Shown in pieces: positions 1 through 8,827 of a stretch of DNA of 64,000 nt; position 1 is the stretch's first letter, and every line of letters starts with the position of its first letter. The stretch comes from Klebsiella aerogenes KCTC 2190 (lineage in GTDB: Bacteria > Pseudomonadota > Gammaproteobacteria > Enterobacterales > Enterobacteriaceae). Both the position numbers and the translations under genes were made by a program. A model generated the notes under the pieces. It saw nothing but the letters and a program-made list of their open reading frames with translations. It searched no databases and was not told the origin of the DNA. The DNA lies in the NCBI RefSeq assembly GCF_000215745.1, contig NC_015663.1, positions 1 to 64,000 of the forward strand, in the 5' to 3' direction.

Positions 1-2
1 CC

Positions 3-164
3 CGTGCGGCAGCTGACAAGGGTATTGCGGATAACAAAGCCGCCATTGCTGATACCCGCGCGGCAGCTGACAAGGGTATTGCGGATAATAAAACCGCCAT
101 TGCTGATACCCGTGCGGCAGCTGACAAGGGTATTGCGGATAACAAAGCCGCCATTGCTGATAAT
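3..164 (+). repeat. Three tandem 54-bp coding repeats in the adhesin stalk
   Basis: Units lie at 3-56, 57-110 and 111-164, each encoding R-A-A-A-D-K-G-I-A-D-N-K-(A/T)-A-I-A-D-T. The units differ at only a few bases, and the last ends in Asn instead of Thr. The array probably continues left of the window. Near-identical in-frame repeats can change stalk length by slippage or recombination without breaking the gene. Confidence 0.9.
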
Positions 165-728
165 ATTGCGCATAGTAGTAATATGCTAAAAACAGAAGAA
201 AAAGCACGTAGGGATGGGGATAAACAAACTTTGGAACAAGCAAATAAACATACTTCAGAACGTGAACGAGTTATTAATAATAGAACTGATGAGGAGATTC
301 AAAATGAGTCCGAAGCACGAAAAATCGGGGACATACAAACCTTGCAAAGTGCTAATCGTTACACTGATTATAAAGTAGAAAGTCAAAATCAAGAGTCTTT
401 ACAACAGTCAATGAACTATACCGACAAACGTTTTCAACAATCAAAAAATTACACGGATAATAAATTCAAACAACTAACGGGGAAAATAAACCGTGCAGAA
501 AAGCGCTTGAACGCAGGTATAGCGGGCGTGACAGCAATAGCTTCCATCCCATACCTTACTGAAAATAATTTTTCCTATGGGGTTGGTATAGGTAATTATC
601 AGAACGGAAATGCTTTAGCTGCTGGAGTACAATATAGAATAAGCCAAAATAATAATGTCAGGCTTAATATCTCATGGGACTCATCTAGCAATTCTGCTAT
701 TGGCGTGGGGTTCTCTGGGGGTTGGTGA
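3..728 (+). CDS. Trimeric autotransporter adhesin, C-terminal part (YadA-like); 5' end outside window
   Basis: The reading frame is open at the left edge and ends at TGA 726-728, so only the last 241 residues are visible. It begins with three 18-residue repeats rich in Ala, Asp, Lys and Ile (stalk). A helical, charged region follows, with recurring 'NYTD' motifs typical of coiled-coil stalks. About the last 80 residues match a YadA-type anchor: Gly-rich beta strands such as YGVGIGNYQNGNALAAG, ending in an aromatic residue (FSGGW). Such proteins are surface adhesins that trimerise to form a 12-stranded outer-membrane barrel. The frame also contains an internal ATG at 183, but the repeats upstream are in frame, so that is not the true start. 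The family call is sound; the adhesin's name cannot be given without its N-terminus. Confidence 0.85.
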   Translation, partial: RAAADKGIADNKAAIADTRAAADKGIADNKTAIADTRAAADKGIADNKAAIADNIAHSSNMLKTEEKARRDGDKQTLEQANKHTSERERVINNRTDEEIQNESEARKIGDIQTLQSANRYTDYKVESQNQESLQQSMNYTDKRFQQSKNYTDNKFKQLTGKINRAEKRLNAGIAGVTAIASIPYLTENNFSYGVGIGNYQNGNALAAGVQYRISQNNNVRLNISWDSSSNSAIGVGFSGGW

Positions 729-800
729 TAAACAATTTTCCTTAATTTTACTGGCAGAAAGGTGAGTTAACTCAACCAGAATAACCCCAATCCATTGCAG

Positions 801-833
801 GGCTTCTTTCAACCAGAAAGGAGCCTTGTGTTA
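801..833 (+). terminator. Probable terminator of the adhesin gene
   Basis: The stem GGCTTCTTTC / GAAAGGAGCC (801-810 with 816-825, one G-T pair) has a 5-base loop and is followed by the T-rich stretch TTGTGTTATT. It sits 73 bases after the adhesin stop. The T-run is imperfect, so the call is moderate. Confidence 0.5.
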
Positions 834-1230
834 TTAGGAATGTGACCTATTCAAGCTCAATTAATCAATTTAAATCTTTCCCGATAATGACTTTTGACGC
901 GCGATGCTCAATGAATCGGATATTTAGACGTTGGGCTTCCAATTCCTTACTTTCAATGAACCCTGACCCGGGATCTGCATAACACCGGCTGGAATTGAGA
1001 TAAATATTCCTTTTTTTTCAGTGTTCGCTGATATTCCTTAAGTACAAAAAAATGTATAGTCGTATAAATCAATACTATCATTTTTTCTTATCGCTTACTG
1101 TTGCCTTGTTTTATTAATTGTTTTGCGTAGTGTATCGTTTTCTTTTTTAGTTTACTGTTACGTTGCTCTCCAAGCACGGTACCCAACCTATTGCACATTA
1201 ATCTTTGTAATAGTGGACTTGTGAGTATGG
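834..1230. other. Gene-free stretch between adhesin and citG
   Basis: I see no convincing reading frame or RNA here. The right half is A/T-rich. It separates the rightward adhesin from the leftward cit operon, whose last gene ends at 1231. Confidence 0.5.
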
Positions 1231-2034
1231 CTATTTTATTTCAGACAACACCCATCCTACAGACAATAAATCCGCACTGCCACCAGGACTTAAATTTCGT
1301 TTAACCAACATATTATCCATTCTAATCAGCTCCTCATGATCCCAACCGTTGGCCAGTAGTTTTTGTGCATAGTCCTGTACGTAGCGTAGTCCTTCAATGC
1401 CGCCACGCGACACCAAGTTGCTGTCCTGATTGATAGCCATCAAGTGTAACAACAACTCATGAAGGGAAATTCCTTTCCATTGTGACAGGGCATTACGTAC
1501 CGTAGCAAATCCGCTTTCTGCTTCTCCACGCGCACCGGTTAAACCATACTGTTGAAACTGCCGCTCACCTGCCGTCGCCATTCCGCTGCGTGCCGCCAGC
1601 TCCCGGGAAACAAGCCCATTACAGATGTTACTCACTTCACAACATAGACTTTCTGAAGAGATCTTTTTCACACGCCCGGCGGCAAAGCACAGCAAACCAA
1701 GGGCAAATATACCACCTTTGTGCGTGTTAATCCCATTCGTCGCGGCATACATCGCTTGTTCACAAGCCATTCCCATCGGGCGGAGGACCCGTAACTGTTC
1801 GTCGCAGGGGGTGTCTGCATACGAACTACCGAGTTCATAAAAGCGCGAAAACCACGGCGTAATAGCCATGATACTACGGATAAACAGCGCGTAGTCCATA
1901 TCGCGATGGGAACCGTTATTGATTTTATCAACTAACCCCGGCTTTGGTGTTAACTCTAACTCGTACCAGAGCGCCGCTTCAGCAAGTGCTGGCACATCAA
2001 TTGCGCACGGTTTAGTTGCATGTAAACCAGCCAT
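1231..2034 (-). CDS. citG: CitG, triphosphoribosyl-dephospho-CoA synthase
   Basis: CitG makes 2'-(5''-triphosphoribosyl)-3'-dephospho-CoA from ATP and dephospho-CoA, the precursor of the citrate lyase prosthetic group carried on CitD. The 267-residue protein has the family blocks TPKPGLVD (29-36), a GINTHKGGIF segment near residue 100, TGARGEAESG, a Ser-Arg-Gly-Gly block and the C-terminal NLSPGGSADLL. It is slightly shorter than the E. coli protein (about 290), mostly at the N-terminus. It is the last gene of the leftward operon and lies just downstream of the decayed citX. The frame is intact, so this step should still work; the next step (CitX) may not. Confidence 0.9.
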   Translation of the reverse strand: MAGLHATKPCAIDVPALAEAALWYELELTPKPGLVDKINNGSHRDMDYALFIRSIMAITPWFSRFYELGSSYADTPCDEQLRVLRPMGMACEQAMYAATNGINTHKGGIFALGLLCFAAGRVKKISSESLCCEVSNICNGLVSRELAARSGMATAGERQFQQYGLTGARGEAESGFATVRNALSQWKGISLHELLLHLMAINQDSNLVSRGGIEGLRYVQDYAQKLLANGWDHEELIRMDNMLVKRNLSPGGSADLLSVGWVLSEIK

Positions 2035-2546
2035 CGATCGTTTTCTCCCCTTCGGAAACCATCAGCTTAACGGAATGGCTTCGTTAACTGTAACAAGTTC
2101 GGGCAGCCTCGTTGTAGATCAAACAACGTCTGAAATTAGCCCACTACGAGTGACGTTTAATGTTGCCATTTACAATGGTAAATCACATCTAGATTTCACA
2201 GCCTGCAAAGCGGATGCTTATGTATCAAGTTTGCATAGTGCGCTTTAATTTCCACCGCAGGGAATGTCACCAGTCACAGGTCTGCAGACCCAGTCGGTAG
2301 CCACAGCACCTGAAGGCCTAGCTCCTGCCAGCGGTTTTTCCACTGCTGCTGATCGCACATCTGCCGCACCACCCCCACGGTGTTGCGATAGCACAGGTTG
2401 TCTTTGATATCTCCCGGCGTAACCAGAGTTAGGGAGATTACCGGTTGCGAATAATGCCCAAGCATATCAGCCTACCGCGCGACGCTCTTTCGCCACCAGC
2501 TGTTCGTTCAGGCTGACACCCGCCCGTCGGGTGTCGCCGTCGTCAT
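2035..2546 (-). pseudogene. citX: citX remnant, holo-citrate lyase transferase, multiply frameshifted
   Basis: CitX transfers the prosthetic group from CitG's product to Ser14 of CitD. A start at 2546 gives MTTATPDG, but the frame then closes. The next conserved piece (VSLNEQLVAKERR) is in another frame, and a third piece (MLGHYSQPVISLTLVTPGDIKDN, written here only to identify it, 2465 downward) returns to the first frame. That frame runs to LPTGSADL and stops at 2274. Between 2273 and 2035 the family's C-terminal motif survives only as fragments, for example a RRCLIYNEAA-like stretch with stops around it. At least two frameshifts plus stops are needed to read it. Its place between citF and citG is where citX stands in E. 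coli. Confidence 0.8.
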
Positions 2547-2548
2547 AT

Positions 2549-4066
2549 TTACTCCTTCACCTGTCGAACGGTGTCGATCACACTGCCGTCACGGTAACGG
2601 ATCACCCCGACGATTTTGTCTGTAAACTCAATAGGTGTTGGCATACCTGTAAGCGAAATTGCGCGCTCGTACAGCGCGTTGATATCCACAATCTTCAGCC
2701 CTGCTTCCTTCAGTCGCTCATGGATCTCCGGGCGCGACGGGTTAACCGCAATACCGTGATCGGTAACCAGCACGTCAATGCTTTCGCCTGGCGTGAGTCG
2801 CGTAGTGACGCACTTCACTACTGTCGGAATGCGGCTGCGTAGCAGTGGTGCAACGACGATAGTGAGGTTCGCTGCGGTGGCCACATCGCAGTGCCCGCCG
2901 GACGCGCCGCGCATCACCCCGTCGGAGCCGGTGATGACGTTGACGTTGAAATCGATATCAATTTCCAGCGCGCTCAGGATCACCACGTCGAGCTGATCGC
3001 AGCTTGCTGCCTTACTGCCAGGATTGGCGTAAACGTTAGTGGAGATCTCCACGTGATTCGAGTTGCGCGCCAGCGAGGCCGCCGCTTGGCCATCAAAACA
3101 CTGAGTATCAAGCAACTTTTCGATCAACCCCTTCTCGTGCAGATCCACCAAGCTGCCGGTGATGCCTCCGAGAGCAAAGCGAGCCTTTACGCCACTACGC
3201 TCCATCTTCTCTTCCATAAAGCGAGTACAGGCGGTAGCTGCAGCGCCGGAGCCGGTCTGCATCGAGAAGCCCGGCTTGAAGTAGCCGGAGTGCTCAATCA
3301 CATCTGCCGCATAGCGGGCGATCAACAGCTCGCGCGGGTTGCTGGTGACGCGTGCAGCCCCAACGCTGATTTTCGCCGGGTCGCCTACGCTCTCCACCTG
3401 TACAATGTAGTCCACCTGATCTTGCGCCAGGCTGGCGGGCATATTGGGGAAGGGTACCAACTCTTCAGTCAGCAATACGACATTGCGGGCAAAATGGGCA
3501 TCCACCATGGCATAGCCCAGTGAACCACAGCATGATTTGCCTTCCGTTCCATTCGCATTGCCAAACTCATCGCAGCACGGAACCCCAAGAAACGCCACGT
3601 CGATATTAAGCTCGCCGTCCTGGAGCAACTTCACACGCCCGCCGTGGGAGTGAATCTGTACCGGCTCGTCCATCAGCCCGTGGGATATAGCCTCCGCCAG
3701 CTTGCCACGCATGCCGGAGGTATAAATCCGAGTAATAACACCGTTTTCAATATGTTCGATCAGCGCGTCATTACATGTCATCAGCGAGCTGGAGGCCAGC
3801 GTCAGATCTTTAAAACCCATCCGTGCCAGCAGCGCCACGACGGTGTTGATCACCCGATCACCTTCACGAAATGCGTGGTGGAAGGAGATTGTCATCCCGT
3901 CTTGTAGGCCGCTGCGTACCACCGCCTCTTCGATGGAGGCACAGAGTTTACGGTTGAGTTTCGCATCTCTATCCGCCAGCCACGGCGTCGCGCTGTTAGC
4001 AGTATCAAAAGGTTTTAAGTCCCGCAAATGGGGAAAATCCACATGGAGAAGTTTAATTTGATTCAT
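2549..4066 (-). CDS. citF: CitF, citrate lyase alpha subunit (citrate:acetyl-ACP transferase)
   Basis: The alpha subunit exchanges acetate for citrate on the acyl carrier protein, forming citryl-ACP. The chosen start gives 505 residues beginning MNQIKLLHVDFP. A longer frame to 4210 only overlaps citE and has no family likeness. Highly conserved blocks are visible: LCASIEEAVVRSGLQDGMT, QIHSHGGRV, GVPCCDEFGNANG, NPRELLIARYAADVI, TGSDGVMRGASGGHCD and the C-terminus YRDGSVIDTVRQVKE. citE ends 4 bases upstream, so the two are translationally close. The protein looks complete and functional. Confidence 0.95.
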   Translation of the reverse strand: MNQIKLLHVDFPHLRDLKPFDTANSATPWLADRDAKLNRKLCASIEEAVVRSGLQDGMTISFHHAFREGDRVINTVVALLARMGFKDLTLASSSLMTCNDALIEHIENGVITRIYTSGMRGKLAEAISHGLMDEPVQIHSHGGRVKLLQDGELNIDVAFLGVPCCDEFGNANGTEGKSCCGSLGYAMVDAHFARNVVLLTEELVPFPNMPASLAQDQVDYIVQVESVGDPAKISVGAARVTSNPRELLIARYAADVIEHSGYFKPGFSMQTGSGAAATACTRFMEEKMERSGVKARFALGGITGSLVDLHEKGLIEKLLDTQCFDGQAAASLARNSNHVEISTNVYANPGSKAASCDQLDVVILSALEIDIDFNVNVITGSDGVMRGASGGHCDVATAANLTIVVAPLLRSRIPTVVKCVTTRLTPGESIDVLVTDHGIAVNPSRPEIHERLKEAGLKIVDINALYERAISLTGMPTPIEFTDKIVGVIRYRDGSVIDTVRQVKE

Positions 4067-4070
4067 TTTC

Positions 4071-4952
4071 TCATCCTTTCCGACGCACGCCGGAGGCCGT
4101 CGCGCGCTCAAGTACCACCTGCGCGTGGTTGATAATAGGTGCGTCCACCATTTTGCCGTTAAGCGACACCACGCCAAGACCGTTACGTTCGCCCTCCTCT
4201 GCTGCTTCAATTACAAGTTTCGCATGATCAACCTCTTCCTGGGTCGGGGCGAAGGCGTTATGCAGCAGGTCAATCTGACGTGGGTTAATCAGTGATTTTC
4301 CGTTAAAACCCATCTTGCGAATCAGTTCAACCTCGCGCAAAAAACCGGCCTCGTCATTAACATCCGACCACACCACGTCGAAGGCATCAATACCCGCAGC
4401 ACGAGCAGCGTGCAATACGGCGCAGCGAGCGTAAAATAGTTCAGTACCGTCACCGCGCTCGGTCTGCATATCCATCACGTAATCAAAGGCGGCCAGCGCG
4501 ATACCGACCAAGCGCGGAGAGCTGCGGGCAATCGCCACGGCGTTAATCACGCCTACTGCCGACTCAATTGCGGCCATTACGCGTGTAGAACCAACCTCAC
4601 GCCCACATTCACGCTCGATTCGCACCAGGTGACGTTCTAACTCATCAATATCCTCCGGCGCGTCGGTTTTCGGTAGACGAATCACGTTCACGCCAGCCCG
4701 CACGGCGGCCTCCAAATCCAGCAGGCCAAATGGTGTGCTCAGCGGATTAATGCGCACCACGGTCTCGATATCCTGATTCATAGGGTGCTGCAGCGCGTGG
4801 AATACCAGCATGCGCGCAGTGTCTTTCTCGCGTAAGGCGACCGCGTCTTCAAGGTCAAACATGATGGAGTCTGGACGGTAGATAAACGCGGTTGACAGCA
4901 TGGCAGCGTTAGCCCCCGGCAGGAACAGCATACTGCGACGGAGTTTGCTCAT
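4071..4952 (-). CDS. citE: CitE, citrate lyase beta subunit (citryl-ACP lyase)
   Basis: CitE cleaves citryl-ACP to oxaloacetate and acetyl-ACP. The 293-residue protein is a member of the HpcH/HpaI aldolase superfamily, with the TIM-barrel motifs [13 protein letters not shown] at the N-terminus, MFDLEDAV (31-38, metal/substrate acidic residues) and [12 protein letters not shown] in the middle. Its start overlaps the end of citD by 4 bases, the usual coupled arrangement. No damage is visible. Confidence 0.95.
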   Translation of the reverse strand: MSKLRRSMLFLPGANAAMLSTAFIYRPDSIMFDLEDAVALREKDTARMLVFHALQHPMNQDIETVVRINPLSTPFGLLDLEAAVRAGVNVIRLPKTDAPEDIDELERHLVRIERECGREVGSTRVMAAIESAVGVINAVAIARSSPRLVGIALAAFDYVMDMQTERGDGTELFYARCAVLHAARAAGIDAFDVVWSDVNDEAGFLREVELIRKMGFNGKSLINPRQIDLLHNAFAPTQEEVDHAKLVIEAAEEGERNGLGVVSLNGKMVDAPIINHAQVVLERATASGVRRKG

Positions 4953-5242
4953 TTCAGTGCCTCCCAGTTGATGGGTTGGTCATCAGCGGCACGCATCAGC
5001 GCGCTTTGCAGGCGGGCGCGGATTACACAGTCCAATGCCCCTTTGTCTTCAATAATGATTAATCCCTGGTCTACGTTCATAGCCCGCAATGTGTCGTTAA
5101 CTACTTGATGTATTTGCTCACCAAACTGCTTAATCACTTCACTATGTATTACTATCTCGAGCTCACCATGAGCGGGAACAATTTTCACCATCAGGTCGCT
5201 GGACTCCTGCGTTCCGGCCAGCGCCTCCCTTACAATTTTCAT
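4949..5242 (-). CDS. citD: CitD, citrate lyase acyl carrier protein (gamma subunit)
   Basis: The 97-residue carrier holds the phosphoribosyl-dephospho-CoA arm. The start at 5242 gives [16 protein letters not shown], placing Ser14 where E. coli CitD carries its prosthetic group. Family blocks KQFGEQI and [16 protein letters not shown] follow. A frame running up to 5428 overlaps citC and is not the gene. It is 16 bases downstream of citC and overlaps citE by 4 bases. Activation of Ser14 needs CitX, whose local gene is broken. Confidence 0.95.
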   Translation of the reverse strand: MKIVREALAGTQESSDLMVKIVPAHGELEIVIHSEVIKQFGEQIHQVVNDTLRAMNVDQGLIIIEDKGALDCVIRARLQSALMRAADDQPINWEALK

Positions 5243-5258
5243 AATAAATTCCTGGTAG

Positions 5259-6281
5259 TTAAGCGACTTCCGCACTATCACGGTAATTTGTTTCGAGGTG
5301 CGAGAAGGTGGATTCCGGGACGATCTCCCGGATCCGAGAAAACTGCTGAGTCTTGAGTAAGCGTCGCACTTCGGACGCTGAAATGGCGATGCCTGTGAAC
5401 TTGATACGCGGTATTTCCACCACCTCAATATGCGAGGTCAGCAGGTCGTGCAGCGTCTTGTTGTACTGACGTGTAATATCGCAGAACGGCTCTGAGCCGA
5501 TGAAACGGTGCGTGATATTCAGCGCCGGTGCAATATAGTTCCGAAAGATCAGAACATCGATTTCACTCCACGCCTGCTGCACCTGGTCGGTCTCCTTAAG
5601 GAAGTATGCCGGGAACGTAGCGCGGGAGATGATGTACTGCGAACCTTCATGTACTGTCACATTCGACAGATGCGACACGCCCGCTCGTACCATCTCGAGA
5701 CGGGAGCTAAACGGGAAAAACGACACGTCTTCATGCACCACAAACAGATGCAGTGCATCACACTGCATCGCTGCCTGCTCCACCAGATGATAGTGGCCGA
5801 GGGTGAAAGGATTGGCGTTCATCACTACCGCGCCAATTTTTTCCCCACACTGGCGTTTCGCCACGAGCGAACGACAATAGCGTTCGATTCCCTTAGGGGT
5901 GTTCTCCATCAGCACGGCGTTGTTTCCACTCTGGGCAATCGGCCAGAAGCCGCAGCGTGCAAAGCGTTCTCGGTTACACGGACGGGTGCAAAGGAAGAGA
6001 TGAAAATAATCGCGCTCCAGTGCCGCATTTTCCACCTCACCAAGTAGCCGCGCGCTCAGGTTCTGGCCGCGCAGCTGCTCATTAATCGCCACGCATTTGA
6101 TAACGTTGGCGGCAAGCCCTGCGCAACCCACCAGTTGCGATCCGGACCAGGCTTCGACAAACAATGTGATATCGTTGTCTAGACCAAGGCCGCTGTCTGC
6201 CAGCAGGTAACGGATCTGACTTAAACGTTCCGGATGCTTCGCCACCAGGGTGTGGCGAAAATAGATGGGTTGCGATTGCAT
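5259..6281 (-). CDS. citC: CitC, [citrate (pro-3S)-lyase] ligase
   Basis: CitC acetylates the thiol of the lyase carrier arm using ATP and acetate, turning the deacetylated enzyme on. The 340-residue protein has an N-terminal GNAT-like region (VAINEQLRGQNLSARLL, about 64-80) and a C-terminal nucleotidyltransferase domain with the NANPFTLGH motif at 155-163. A C-terminal ISASEVRRLL block is also typical. It is the first lyase gene after the transporter and the FAH-family gene, all on the same strand with short gaps. Confidence 0.93.
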   Translation of the reverse strand: MQSQPIYFRHTLVAKHPERLSQIRYLLADSGLGLDNDITLFVEAWSGSQLVGCAGLAANVIKCVAINEQLRGQNLSARLLGEVENAALERDYFHLFLCTRPCNRERFARCGFWPIAQSGNNAVLMENTPKGIERYCRSLVAKRQCGEKIGAVVMNANPFTLGHYHLVEQAAMQCDALHLFVVHEDVSFFPFSSRLEMVRAGVSHLSNVTVHEGSQYIISRATFPAYFLKETDQVQQAWSEIDVLIFRNYIAPALNITHRFIGSEPFCDITRQYNKTLHDLLTSHIEVVEIPRIKFTGIAISASEVRRLLKTQQFSRIREIVPESTFSHLETNYRDSAEVA

Positions 6282-6294
6282 TTTACCTCCTTAT

Positions 6295-7158
6295 TTAATG
6301 TGCTGCCGCAAGCCCGATGGCTGGCGCTTCTACGATCACGTTGCTCAGATGACCGATACGCTCGATCTCCACCTCAATGCGATCCCCCTCTTTCATAAAC
6401 AGCGGCGGGTTACGCTTTTTACCCACCCCGCCAGGGGAGCCGGTGATGATCACATCACCTGGACTTAAGCGAGTAAATGTACTGATATACTCGATCAGCT
6501 CCGCAACCTTGTGGATCATGCTGCTGGTATTGTCTTCCTGCACCATACGGCCGTTCAGCCAAGTGCGTATCGTAAGCTGGTGCGGGTCCGGGATCTCATC
6601 GCTCGTTGCCATCCACGGGCCAAATGCACCAGTCTGACGCCAGTTTTTACCCGCAGTAAACCAAGTGTGTTGCCAGTCACGAGCAGAACCGTCCATGTAA
6701 CAACTATATCCCGCCACATGGCTCAGAGCGTCGTCGCGGCTGATATTCTCTCCGGCTTTACCGATAATCACTGCCAGCTCACCTTCGTAGTCGAATTCGC
6801 TGGAGTAACGCGGCTTCAGCACAGGCTCGTTATGACCAGTCTGCGAATCCGGGAAGCGGACAAACAGCGTCGGTGCCGGGTTGTGCTGGTCAAACTCCTT
6901 GCGTTTGTCGAGGTAGTTCATGCCCACACACAGAATTTTTTCTGGCTGCTCAATCACCGGTAAGAAGGTGATGGCACTCATCGGCATGTCCACAGCATCG
7001 TTTTGATAGCAGGCGGCTTGTGCCAGCCCGTCGCCCTGCAGAAGCGCTTTGAGATCGCTGTAGCGATCGCCGAGGCGACGGCGTAAATCAATCATTCCTT
7101 CGGCCTGCACGATGCCGTAGCTGCGTATTCCTTGGTGTAAAAAGCTTGCGAGTTTCAT
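6295..7158 (-). CDS. Fumarylacetoacetate hydrolase (FAH) family protein; possible oxaloacetate-handling enzyme
   Basis: The 287-residue protein has a clear FAH fold signature: CVGMNYLDKRKEF (77-89), metal ligands in FDYEGELAVIIGK (E125, E127) and CYMDGSARDWQ (D156), then the C-terminal SPGDVIITGSPGGVG. Known members include FAHD1, an oxaloacetate decarboxylase, and enzymes that tautomerise oxaloacetate. It lies between the citrate transporter and citC, 13 bases upstream of citC. No oadGAB sodium-pump decarboxylase is in the window. I therefore infer that it acts on the oxaloacetate made by the lyase. From memory, the FAHD1 lid uses a His-x-x-Glu pair; here the aligned residues are K85 and E88, so decarboxylase activity is not assured and a tautomerase or another acylpyruvate hydrolase role is possible. 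Confidence 0.85.
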   Translation of the reverse strand: MKLASFLHQGIRSYGIVQAEGMIDLRRRLGDRYSDLKALLQGDGLAQAACYQNDAVDMPMSAITFLPVIEQPEKILCVGMNYLDKRKEFDQHNPAPTLFVRFPDSQTGHNEPVLKPRYSSEFDYEGELAVIIGKAGENISRDDALSHVAGYSCYMDGSARDWQHTWFTAGKNWRQTGAFGPWMATSDEIPDPHQLTIRTWLNGRMVQEDNTSSMIHKVAELIEYISTFTRLSPGDVIITGSPGGVGKKRNPPLFMKEGDRIEVEIERIGHLSNVIVEAPAIGLAAAH

Positions 7159-7175
7159 TATTCTTTCCTGAAAAC

Positions 7176-8537
7176 TTAAATGAGGAAGTTGCCCAGAATC
7201 AGCAGTGAGATAGAGACGTTAATTGCACCGCCGATACGGGTAGCAATCTGGGCGAACGGCATCAGGCTCATGCGGTTGCCTGCAGTCAGGATCGCCACGT
7301 CGCCAGTGCCACCCTGGCCACTCTGGCAACAGGAGACGATAGCGACATCAATCGGGTGCATACCAATCTTTTTGCCGACGAAGAAACCGGTCGCCACGAG
7401 TGCGGACACTGTACTGACGATAACCAGCAGGTTGCTGACAGTAAACGCAGCCACCAGTTCATGCCATGGGGTGATAGCCACCCCAACAGCAAAGAGAATT
7501 GGATACGTAACGGAGGTCTGGAAGAATTTGTAGACAACCTGCGATCCTTCCAGCAGACGTGGCGAGGCACCGTTGCAGAGCTTTACCAGCACCGCCATAA
7601 ACAGCATACCGACTGGAGCAGGCAGGCCAATCAGCTTGTGGCCAAGCATGCCCAGCATGTAAAGTAGCACTGCCAGCAGCGCACCAGAGGCGATAGTAGT
7701 CACGTCTGCTTTGCCGGAGAATGCTGGCTGAGAAACGGTGGCATCAGCGTTCGCGCAATTTGGCATCAGTTGACCTTCACCGGTCAGATGCGGGTAACGT
7801 TTTCCGAGCTGGTTCAGGCAGCCAGAGATGATGATCGCCGTCAGCCCCCCTAACATGACCATCGGCAATACTCGGCCAAGCGCTACACCCTGGTCCATAT
7901 GCAGCAGGGCGGCATAGCCGATGGAAAGCGGAATAGCCCCTTCCCCTACACCACCCGCCATTATCGGCAGAATGATAAAGAAGAAGATCTGGAACGGCTC
8001 AAGACCCAGCGCCAGCCCCACCCCCATACCCACCAGCATGCCGACGATTTCGCCGCATAGCATCGGAAAGAAGATACGCAGGAAGCCTTGAATCAACACC
8101 GTGCGGTTCATGCTCATGATGCTACCGACAATAATGCAGCATATATAGAGGTAAAGAATGTTGGTGAATTTGTAGAATTTGGTTGTGGACTCGACCACCG
8201 CGTCGGGTAGCAGACCATAATAGACCAATGCGGAAGGGATAAAGGTTGCGCAAATCGCCGCCGCTCCAAGTTTGCCAACAATCGGAAGGCGTTTACCAAA
8301 CTCACCGCAGGCAAAGCCAAAGAAAGCCAGTGTCGCCACCATCACCACGATATCGCTCGGCAGGTTTCCACCCAGACAATCAATCGCAATCAGCACGCCC
8401 GCCAGAACGAATAGCGGCAGAGGAATAATACCGACTTTCCAAGTATCCATAATATTCCACCAGCGCACCTGGAGAGAAGGCCGCTGAATTTCAGTTGGGT
8501 GGTTTGTAACAGAGAAAGAATCATCATTTGTGCTCAT
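7176..8537 (-). CDS. 2-hydroxycarboxylate transporter family (CitS-like citrate carrier)
   Basis: The 453-residue inner-membrane protein shows many hydrophobic segments and the two GGxG re-entrant loops of the 2-hydroxycarboxylate carriers: MAGGVGEGAIPLS in the first half and CCQSGQGGTGDVAIL in the second. Family members move citrate or malate with Na+ or H+, or exchange it. With a citrate lyase operon downstream and CitAB divergent upstream, citrate is the natural substrate. It is the first gene of the leftward operon, 17 bases before the FAH gene. The gene symbol citS is likely, but I leave it empty because CimH and MaeN share the family. Confidence 0.88.
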   Translation of the reverse strand: MSTNDDSFSVTNHPTEIQRPSLQVRWWNIMDTWKVGIIPLPLFVLAGVLIAIDCLGGNLPSDIVVMVATLAFFGFACGEFGKRLPIVGKLGAAAICATFIPSALVYYGLLPDAVVESTTKFYKFTNILYLYICCIIVGSIMSMNRTVLIQGFLRIFFPMLCGEIVGMLVGMGVGLALGLEPFQIFFFIILPIMAGGVGEGAIPLSIGYAALLHMDQGVALGRVLPMVMLGGLTAIIISGCLNQLGKRYPHLTGEGQLMPNCANADATVSQPAFSGKADVTTIASGALLAVLLYMLGMLGHKLIGLPAPVGMLFMAVLVKLCNGASPRLLEGSQVVYKFFQTSVTYPILFAVGVAITPWHELVAAFTVSNLLVIVSTVSALVATGFFVGKKIGMHPIDVAIVSCCQSGQGGTGDVAILTAGNRMSLMPFAQIATRIGGAINVSISLLILGNFLI

Positions 8538-8827
8538 AATAAGCCCCTTAGTTATTTTTCGCGCTCAGCTTAGAGTCACAACTAATTATTTTATGTGAGG
8601 GAAAGCATATTAAGAGAGAAGTTTTAATGGCCATTATGGTTTTAATGGTTTCTTTTATTTAATGTGATTCACACCTTATTTATCACCATGGTTTTTATAG
8701 TTTCTTTTCCGAATCGAACAAATAAATAACATTCATTCACGCAGACTGAAATACGTCAATTTTTAGATAAACCTTTTGCAGTTCTTACTGTGCAAGAGAT
8801 CACAAGATTTAGGTAAAGCGGTCACTC
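8538..8827. promoter_or_regulatory. Divergent promoter region between the transporter operon and citAB
   Basis: This 290-base, A+T-rich spacer separates two divergent operons and should hold both promoters and CitB sites. The segment around 8623-8710 repeats the motif TTTTAATGG and a TTTCTTTT-type tail, as in related citrate loci where CitB binds A/T-rich DNA. A short palindrome TGTGATTCACA lies at 8663-8673; its half-sites are too close for a normal CRP site. No individual -10/-35 is certain. Confidence 0.5.

Noticed and set aside
4..189. 61-codon frame over the adhesin repeats
   Set aside because: It is another reading frame of the repeat array; the long frame starting at base 3 encodes the adhesin.
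4067..4210. N-terminal extension of citF
   Set aside because: It overlaps citE in another frame and has no likeness to CitF; the Met at 4066 fits the family.
8663..8673. TGTGATTCACA as a CRP site
   Set aside because: CRP half-sites need six bases between TGTGA and TCACA; here there is one.
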